Of a DNA stretch of 46,154 nt, positions 42,101 through 46,154 are shown in pieces (the first letter of the stretch is position 1; the number at the start of each line of letters is the position of its first letter). The stretch covers positions 1 to 46,154 of the forward strand of contig CANRKP010000013.1 of the NCBI GenBank assembly GCA_947631245.1, written 5' to 3'. The position numbers and the translations under genes are program-made. The notes under the pieces are model-generated. The model was given only the letters and a program-made list of their open reading frames with translations. It made no database searches and had not been told where the DNA came from. Source of the stretch: an uncultured Clostridia bacterium (GTDB lineage: Bacteria; Bacillota; Clostridia; Oscillospirales; CAG-272).

Positions 42101-43457
42101 CGATGAAGGAGCCGCAGCCCGACGAGCACGCCTCGTTTAAGAGGATCGTGTCGACGGCGCCGTTTTTGAGCTTGATGCACTTCATGTCCTGCCCGCCGAT
42201 GTCGAGCACGCAGTCGACTTCGGGGTCGAAAAATTCCGCCGCCGTCGTGTGCGCTATCGTCTCGACCTCTCCTTCGTCAAGCGCGAAGGCGGATTTGAGC
42301 AGCTCCTCGCCGTAGCCTGTGGAGCAGGAGCGCACGATCTTCGCTCCCCAAGGGAGGATCTTTCGCAGCTCGGATATTGCGTTCATCGCAGTTTTTATCG
42401 GATCGCCGCGGTTGTTCGCATAGTGAGAGAACAAAAGCTGACCGTCCTCGCCGATGAGGGCGAGCTTTGTCGTCGTCGAGCCCGCGTCTATGCCGAGAAA
42501 GCAGTTCCCGCGGTAAGAGGCGAGATCTCCCTTAGGCAGAACGGCGCGTTCGTGGCGGCGGCAGAATTCGCCGTATTCGGTTTTGCTGCCAAAGAGCGGG
42601 TCGAGACGCGGCATCTCAAACGTGACGGCGACGCCGCGCGAGAGCCTGTCGCGAAGCTCGGAGACGGGCACGGGCTCGGTCTCTTCATCTGCGGCGAGCG
42701 CCGCGCCGACGGCGGCGAACAGGTGCGAATTTTCGGGATCGACGATGTTTTCGGGAGTCAGCTTCAGGGTGCGGATGAACGCGGCTTTCAGCTCGGTCAG
42801 AAAGTGAAGGGGACCGCCGAGAAACGCGACCTTGCCGCGTATCGGCTTGCCGCAGGCGAGACCCGAGATCGTTTGGCTGACGACGGCCTGGAATATGGAG
42901 GCAGAGAGGTCCGCCTTCGTCGCGCCCTCGTTTATGAGCGGCTGTATGTCTGTCTTGGCAAAAACTCCGCAGCGCGCGGCGATAGGATATATTTCCTTAT
43001 AGTTCTTGGCTTCTTCGTTCAGCGTGACGGCGTCTATCTGAAGTAGCGCCGCCATCTGATCGATGAACGAGCCTGTCCCTCCGGCGCAGACGCCGTTCAT
43101 GCGCTCTTCGAGCCCGCCCGTGAAGTATATGATCTTCGCGTCCTCGCCTCCGAGCTCTATCGCGACGTCTGTGTCCGGCGCGAATGAGGAGAGGGCGGAG
43201 GCGACGGCAACGACCTCCTGTATGAAGCCGATGCCGAGCGCGCGACCGAGATTTATTGAGCCGGAGCCCGTTATTTTTATTTTGAGCGAGCAGTCGCCGA
43301 TTCTGTCGACCGCTTCGGCAAGAAGCTCAGCGAGCGTGTCCTGAGTGTGAGCGTGATGGCGGCGATACTCTCCGAATATTATTTTTCCTTCCCCGTCAAG
43401 GATGACGAGTTTTACTGTAGTCGAGCCGATATCTATCCCGGCGCGGTACGTCTGCAT
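39150..43457 (-). CDS. 2-hydroxyacyl-CoA dehydratase activase/dehydratase fusion protein (BadF/BcrA-type ATPase, DUF2229, HgdB-like)
   Basis: A 1435-residue cytoplasmic protein. Two ASKHA ATPase domains stand in tandem: residues 1-260 (GIDIGSTTVKLVILDG, Cys124 in NGVCAGGTGSF, Cys163 in AARCGVFAKTD) and 320-580 (LGIDAGSTTTKLALIG, Cys448 in SSGCGSFIE, Cys483 in GTRCTVFMNSN); the cysteine pairs match those that hold the 4Fe-4S cluster in the activator HgdC. A Cys motif (RCGGCQNNC, about 603-611, plus Cys630) opens the DUF2229 domain, and an HgdB-like region with TQTGGCCRASNY follows near 1120. Members are common in Clostridia, of unknown substrate. GAGGT lies 9 bases before the ATG. Confidence 0.92.
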   Translation of the reverse strand: MQTYRAGIDIGSTTVKLVILDGEGKIIFGEYRRHHAHTQDTLAELLAEAVDRIGDCSLKIKITGSGSINLGRALGIGFIQEVVAVASALSSFAPDTDVAIELGGEDAKIIYFTGGLEERMNGVCAGGTGSFIDQMAALLQIDAVTLNEEAKNYKEIYPIAARCGVFAKTDIQPLINEGATKADLSASIFQAVVSQTISGLACGKPIRGKVAFLGGPLHFLTELKAAFIRTLKLTPENIVDPENSHLFAAVGAALAADEETEPVPVSELRDRLSRGVAVTFEMPRLDPLFGSKTEYGEFCRRHERAVLPKGDLASYRGNCFLGIDAGSTTTKLALIGEDGQLLFSHYANNRGDPIKTAMNAISELRKILPWGAKIVRSCSTGYGEELLKSAFALDEGEVETIAHTTAAEFFDPEVDCVLDIGGQDMKCIKLKNGAVDTILLNEACSSGCGSFIENFANSLGFTAEDFASEALFAENPVDLGTRCTVFMNSNVKQAQKEGASVSDISAGLAYSVIKNALFKVIKLANAEDLGRHVVVQGGTFYNKAVLRAFEKIAGVEATCPDISGLMGAFGAALIARRHYTGQGTEMLPLEEIEALTYTSTSTRCGGCQNNCMLTINKFAGGRRHITGNRCERGLRGESRRKSCPNMFEYKRRRLFDYEPLPADTAPRGVIGIPRVLNMYENFPFWATFFRSLGFSVLLSPFSDRKMYERGMESIPSESECYPAKLSHGHVQWLIDNKVGTIFHPCVFFEHQETADAQNHYNCPIVVSYPENLKNNVESIALEHIRYIRPFIAMTDEKTAEERLVRLCADEWNIPAAEVRAASRAAWAEQRAAKDDISAEGRRLLSEMESVHGRGIVLAGRPYHIDPEINHGIPELISSYGLYVFTEDSIPRDEAERPLRVVDQWVYHSRLYSAAEFVRERSDLELIQLNSFGCGLDAVTTDQVDEILEGSGKLYTLLKIDEVNNLGAVRIRIRSLLAAMDMRSEQHIEPHPRPVTYHRTEFTKEMRDEGYTIIAPQMSPIHFDMIAPVFRKYGYNAVVLDNDNRTAIDTGLKYVNNDACFPSITAVGQIMEAVLSGRYDTNRLAILMTQTGGCCRASNYVSFIRRALDRAGLSHIPVISLNVNGMEKNEGFRVSPLLLLDALHAVVYGDLFMRCLYRVRPYELTPGSANELHRKWRDIAIDQLTNKKSKWSYKDVCRGIVEAFDSFPIDETKKKPRVGVVGEILVKYMPLANNHLVDLLESEGAEAVVPDLMDFLNYSLYNSQYRHEFLGAPLRAANISKLSISALRAVRSPAIKALEKSRRFSPPVPIEHIAEITKPFLSIGNQYGEGWFLAGEMVELLSSGVPNIVCIQPFACLPNHVVGKGVIKALRRAHPEANIAAVDYDPGASEVNQLNRIKLMLSAANAALKREEEKKAAVASTEKSGSPADREPAAVS

Positions 43458-43500
43458 TATGTAAGACCTCTTGTGAAATAAAGTTTCGAAATATGATTAT

Positions 43501-43543
43501 GAAAAGCGCCGCGCCTGCATGCCGTGAGACAAAAACGCGGCGT
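43501..43543 (-). terminator. possible attenuator hairpin in the leader of the activase gene
   Basis: On the minus strand CGCCGCG (43542-43536) pairs with CGCGGCG (43512-43506) around a 22-base loop and is followed by CTTTTC. It lies about 50 bases before the start codon, inside the transcript. Confidence 0.45.
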
Positions 43544-43612
43544 CTTTGAAATTTGTGAGCTTTTGGGACTTATTGCAGGACAAGCCCTCGAAGATATTAA
43601 AGCACAGAATAC

Positions 43613-43623
43613 ATTATACCACA
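43613..43623 (-). promoter_or_regulatory. TGTGG-extended -10 promoter, proximal, of the activase gene
   Basis: On the minus strand TGTGG followed by TATAAT (43623-43613). No good -35 is present; the extension probably compensates. Confidence 0.65.
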
Positions 43624-43661
43624 TCGCCGAGCGCGCGAAGCAGTGCGAGGCGGCGGCCGTC

Positions 43662-43733
43662 AATGATTGCAGTGATGTCGGAAGGCAAAGCGGCGTCGCC
43701 GCGCATGGCTTCCGGCAACATCACACAATCATT
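43662..43733 (-). ncRNA. candidate small RNA or leader hairpin starting at the distal promoter
   Basis: Four consecutive stems form a 72-base imperfect hairpin: AATGATTG/CAATCATT (43662-43669, 43726-43733), GTGATGT/ACATCAC (43672-43678, 43718-43724), CGGAAG/CTTCCG (43679-43684, 43709-43714) and GCGGC/GCCGC (43690-43694, 43698-43702) with a three-base loop. The transcript from the distal minus-strand promoter starts at its base. No coding frame fits it. Confidence 0.5.
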
Positions 43734-43741
43734 ATACCACA
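43731..43741 (-). promoter_or_regulatory. TGTGG-extended -10 promoter, distal
   Basis: On the minus strand TGTGG followed by TATAAT (43741-43731). The expected transcript begins just ahead of a long hairpin (43733-43662). Confidence 0.65.
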
Positions 43742-43900
43742 GAAATCGCTCTTTTTCGCGGCATTTCGCAAATTTTTTTATTCCGGCGGAGTAAAATGAC
43801 GGGCACGCGGCGTTTTTTCTCCAAACACAGCGGCAAAAAAAAGTTTTTTATGTATGCAAAATCTTTTATAGGAGCGATTAACCGACTAAAACGCATAATT
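43742..43900. other. rest of the 587-base intergenic region
   Basis: Besides the elements listed, 43742-43900 is AT-rich with several A and T runs (TTTTTTT near 43775, AAAAAAAA near 43840). I see no gene there. Confidence 0.4.
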
Positions 43901-43914
43901 CCCGAAATTTCGGG
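43901..43914. promoter_or_regulatory. perfect 14-bp palindrome abutting the -35 box
   Basis: CCCGAAATTTCGGG ends one base before the TTGATT -35 of the dehydratase gene promoter, a place suited to an activator or repressor site. Confidence 0.5.
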
Positions 43915-43943
43915 TTGATTTATTTTGGCGGGTGTGGTAATAT
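43915..43943 (+). promoter_or_regulatory. SigA promoter of the UDP-sugar dehydratase gene
   Basis: TTGATT (43915-43920), 17 bases ending in GTGTGG, TAATAT (43938-43943). The leader of about 95 bases can form GACGCTT/AAGCGTC (43956-43982) and a GC-only palindrome near 44000. Confidence 0.7.
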
Positions 43944-44044
43944 ATATAGACCTATGACGCTTGTCCGCATAAAGAAAGCGTCCGACAGGATTTCGCGCGC
44001 TGCGCGCCGTTTTATACCGGCGCTTTATTTATAAGGAGAAAATT

Positions 44045-45970
44045 TTGAAAAAGGTCTGTGCTGTATTAAAAAAAATATACCCAGTTTTCATCCTTATGAT
44101 GGTTGACATCGCGAGCATCGCGATATCGTTTGGATTTGCACTGTGGGTCAGATTTGAGTTCCATATTTCGGAGATACCGATTGAGTATATAGACACATAC
44201 GCATCCTGCGTGCTCTATTGGGCTGCCGCCTGTATCCTCGTTTTCACCCTTTTCCGGCTTTACAACAGCATTCTCGGTTTCGTCAGCCTCGACACGCTGC
44301 TCCGCATCGCGGGAGCATATACGGTGCTTTGCTTTGTGGGCGTTTTGGCGGTAAACATTTTCGATATAGACCTCCCTCGCTCATGCTATTTTATCGGCTT
44401 CGTAATGTCGATGATATTCACCTGCCTTGTGCGGTTTTCGTACAGGTTCGTGCTCTCACTCCGGTTTTTTATAGAGAGAATATCGGAGAGACCTGGACAG
44501 CGCCGCGTCATGATAATCGGCGCCGGAGAGGCCGGGAGAATGCTGCTCCGCGAATATCATTCGCCTAACGCGCCGACAGGCCGCGTAGTCTGCCTTATCG
44601 ACGACAACGATACAAAGATAGGACGCGACATCGATGGCGTGACCGTCGTCGGAAACAGGAACGACATACCGGACGCCGTCAAAAAATTTGACATCGACGA
44701 GATAATATACGCGATACCAACGAGCACGGGGCAGACGCGCCGCGAGATACTCGAGATATGCAGCCGCACAGGATGCGAGGTCAAGGTGCTGCCCGGAATA
44801 TATCAGCTCGTGAGCGGTCAGGTCAGCGTCAGCAATCTGCGTCATGTCGAGCTTTCTGATCTTCTCGGTCGCGACGCGATAGACGTCAATATAGACGAGA
44901 TATGCCACTATATCTCGGGAAAGGCCGTGATGGTCACTGGCGGAGGCGGTTCGATCGGCAGCGAGCTCTGCCGTCAGATAGCGAGGTTCTCGCCGAAGCT
45001 CTTGCTCATATTCGATATATATGAGAACAACGCTTACGACATTCAGATGGAGCTCAAAAAAACGCATCCCGAGCTCAATCTCGTCGTCCTCATAGGCTCC
45101 GTCAGGAATACCGCAAGGCTCGATTACGTCCTCGGCACATATCATCCCGACATTGTTTTCCACGCCGCAGCCCATAAGCACGTCCCGCTGATGGAGGACT
45201 CGCCGACGGAGGCGGTAAAGAACAACGTCTTCGGAACATACAAGATGGCGCGCATGTCGGCAAAATACGGCGTGTCGAAATTCGTCCTCATCTCGACGGA
45301 CAAGGCAGTAAATCCGACGAATATCATGGGCGCGTCAAAGCGCATCTGCGAGATGGTCGTTCAGATGATGGACCGTGAGCAGACAAAGACGGATTTCGTC
45401 GCCGTGCGCTTCGGCAACGTGCTCGGCAGCAACGGCTCGGTCATACCCCTCTTTGAGAAGCAGATAGCGGAGGGCGGACCCGTCACGGTCACGCATCCGG
45501 AAATAACGCGCTTCTTTATGACGATACCGGAGGCGGTTTCCCTCGTGCTTCAAGCCGGCTATTATGCGACGGGCGGCGAGATATTTGTCCTCGATATGGG
45601 CAGACCCGTAAAGATAGCGGACATGGCGCGCAATCTTATAAGGCTTTCGGGTTATGAGCCCGACGTCGATATAAAGATCGTTTACACCGGACTTCGCCCG
45701 GGCGAGAAGCTCTATGAGGAGCTGCTCATGGCGGAGGAGGGTATGCGCGAGACGGACAACAAGCTCATACACATAGGACGCCCGATAGAAATGGACGACG
45801 AGAAGTTCAAGGAGCAGCTCGTGAAGCTCGAGGCAGCTTACCGCGTCGAGGATCCGAACATCCGCGACATCGTCGCCGAGATCGTTCCGACTTATACTCC
45901 GTGCGTCCAAAATACGGAAGAGAAAAACAGCTCGGACGCACAGCCTGAGCCCGCCGGAGTCAACGCCTGA
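44045..45970 (+). CDS. membrane-bound nucleoside-diphosphate-sugar 4,6-dehydratase (PglF/CapD/WbpM family)
   Basis: A 641-residue enzyme with four N-terminal membrane segments (about residues 12-130), a first Rossmann domain (MIIGAGEAGRMLL near 157) and a catalytic SDR domain (MVTGGGGSIGSELCRQ near 300). The active-site segment LISTDKAVNPTNIMGASKR near residue 418 has the TDK triad and Met in place of the usual SDR tyrosine, as in UDP-GlcNAc 4,6-dehydratases of the PglF type. It would make a 4-keto-6-deoxy sugar, such as the precursor of di-N-acetylbacillosamine, for surface glycans. The TTG at 44045 has AAGGAG 7 bases upstream. No further glycan genes are in the window. Confidence 0.92.
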   Translation: MKKVCAVLKKIYPVFILMMVDIASIAISFGFALWVRFEFHISEIPIEYIDTYASCVLYWAAACILVFTLFRLYNSILGFVSLDTLLRIAGAYTVLCFVGVLAVNIFDIDLPRSCYFIGFVMSMIFTCLVRFSYRFVLSLRFFIERISERPGQRRVMIIGAGEAGRMLLREYHSPNAPTGRVVCLIDDNDTKIGRDIDGVTVVGNRNDIPDAVKKFDIDEIIYAIPTSTGQTRREILEICSRTGCEVKVLPGIYQLVSGQVSVSNLRHVELSDLLGRDAIDVNIDEICHYISGKAVMVTGGGGSIGSELCRQIARFSPKLLLIFDIYENNAYDIQMELKKTHPELNLVVLIGSVRNTARLDYVLGTYHPDIVFHAAAHKHVPLMEDSPTEAVKNNVFGTYKMARMSAKYGVSKFVLISTDKAVNPTNIMGASKRICEMVVQMMDREQTKTDFVAVRFGNVLGSNGSVIPLFEKQIAEGGPVTVTHPEITRFFMTIPEAVSLVLQAGYYATGGEIFVLDMGRPVKIADMARNLIRLSGYEPDVDIKIVYTGLRPGEKLYEELLMAEEGMRETDNKLIHIGRPIEMDDEKFKEQLVKLEAAYRVEDPNIRDIVAEIVPTYTPCVQNTEEKNSSDAQPEPAGVNA

Positions 45971-46017
45971 TATACGCACGGTTTTTTCGGAGCATTCGAA
46001 AAATTTTATTCAAACAC

Positions 46018-46046
46018 TTGACATATCCCCTTCGGGGTGATATACT
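46018..46046 (+). promoter_or_regulatory. consensus promoter of tRNA-Pro
   Basis: TTGACA (46018-46023), 17 bases, TATACT (46041-46046). The spacer itself contains CCCCTTCGGGG. The leader holds the hairpin GCTGTC-GAAG-GACAGC (46054-46069). Confidence 0.85.
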
Positions 46047-46081
46047 GTTAGGGCTGTCGAAGGACAGCATCTGACAGAAAA

Positions 46082-46154
46082 CGGGGTGTGGCTCAGTCCG
46101 GTAGAGCGCTTGGTTCGGGACCAAGAGGCCGCTGGTTCGAATCCAGTCACTCCG
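46082..46154 (+). tRNA. tRNA-Pro (anticodon CGG), cut by the right edge
   Basis: Acceptor CGGGGTG/CACTCCG, anticodon stem CTTGG/CCAAG with loop TTCGGGA, T loop TTCGAAT. All but the discriminator base is present. Acceptor and anticodon stems equal those of the tRNA-Pro(TGG) at 28301. Confidence 0.93.

Overview
The window looks like chromosome of a GC-rich, endospore-forming Gram-positive bacterium of the Clostridia, probably an uncultivated or anaerobic gut-type lineage. The spore genes spoIVA and cwlD, the FemAB-type peptidoglycan bridge enzyme, strong GGAGG ribosome binding sites, SigA-type promoters and a 2-hydroxyacyl-CoA dehydratase-activase fusion protein support this. Isoleucine is mostly read from ATA codons (18 of 25 in obg), which is unusual for so GC-rich a sequence. 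The assignment is inference from gene content; no 16S gene is present.

Left edge (1-1250): an AT-rich segment unlike the rest, carrying a controller (C) protein, a probable type II restriction endonuclease and the start codon of a third gene that leaves the window. Two tandem 13-bp boxes sit on the C promoter. This is most likely an acquired restriction-modification island.

1250-10.5 kb: a MATE exporter behind a palindromic operator and a terminator-like leader hairpin, a purine permease, a GMP synthetase that lacks its glutaminase domain, CTP synthase, a DUF362 protein, a small membrane-anchored protein and spoIVA with a probable SigE promoter. 10.6-17.8 kb: a lipoprotein, oligoendopeptidase F, an ADP-ribose-type Nudix hydrolase, rpiB, the tRNA t6A genes tsaB and tsaE, a FemAB transferase and cwlD. 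17.8-19.9 kb: a three-gene envelope-stress-like operon (PadR regulator, DUF1700, DUF4097) with a 21-bp operator over its promoter. 20.0-28.1 kb: radA, a GtrII-like membrane glucosyltransferase, a lipoprotein, obg, mnmM (ytqB) and a VanY-type carboxypeptidase.

28.2-31.7 kb: tRNA-Gly(CCC), tRNA-Pro(UGG) and tRNA-Ala(CGC), followed by a densely structured non-coding stretch, a Na/Pi cotransporter with PhoU domain, and a metallophosphatase flanked by hairpins and 32-bp tandem repeats. 31.7-39.1 kb: two convergent envelope genes (a membrane protein with 14 hexapeptide PKPAxx repeats and a phosphodiester glycosidase), an unknown membrane protein, a GH27 alpha-galactosidase, a membrane-anchored amidase and a diacylglycerol-kinase-like lipid kinase. 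39.1-46.15 kb: a 1435-residue activase-dehydratase fusion, a 587-bp intergenic region with tandem promoters and a long hairpin, a UDP-sugar 4,6-dehydratase, and tRNA-Pro(CGG) cut by the right edge.

Most genes are housekeeping or cell-envelope functions arranged in short operons separated by well-formed terminators. The least explained parts are non-coding: the inverted repeat that contains the 3' end of tRNA-Ala plus the folded element after it, the promoter-linked hairpin upstream of the giant activase gene, and the repeats around the metallophosphatase. I did not find a clear multi-gene defence or biosynthetic system that is new.
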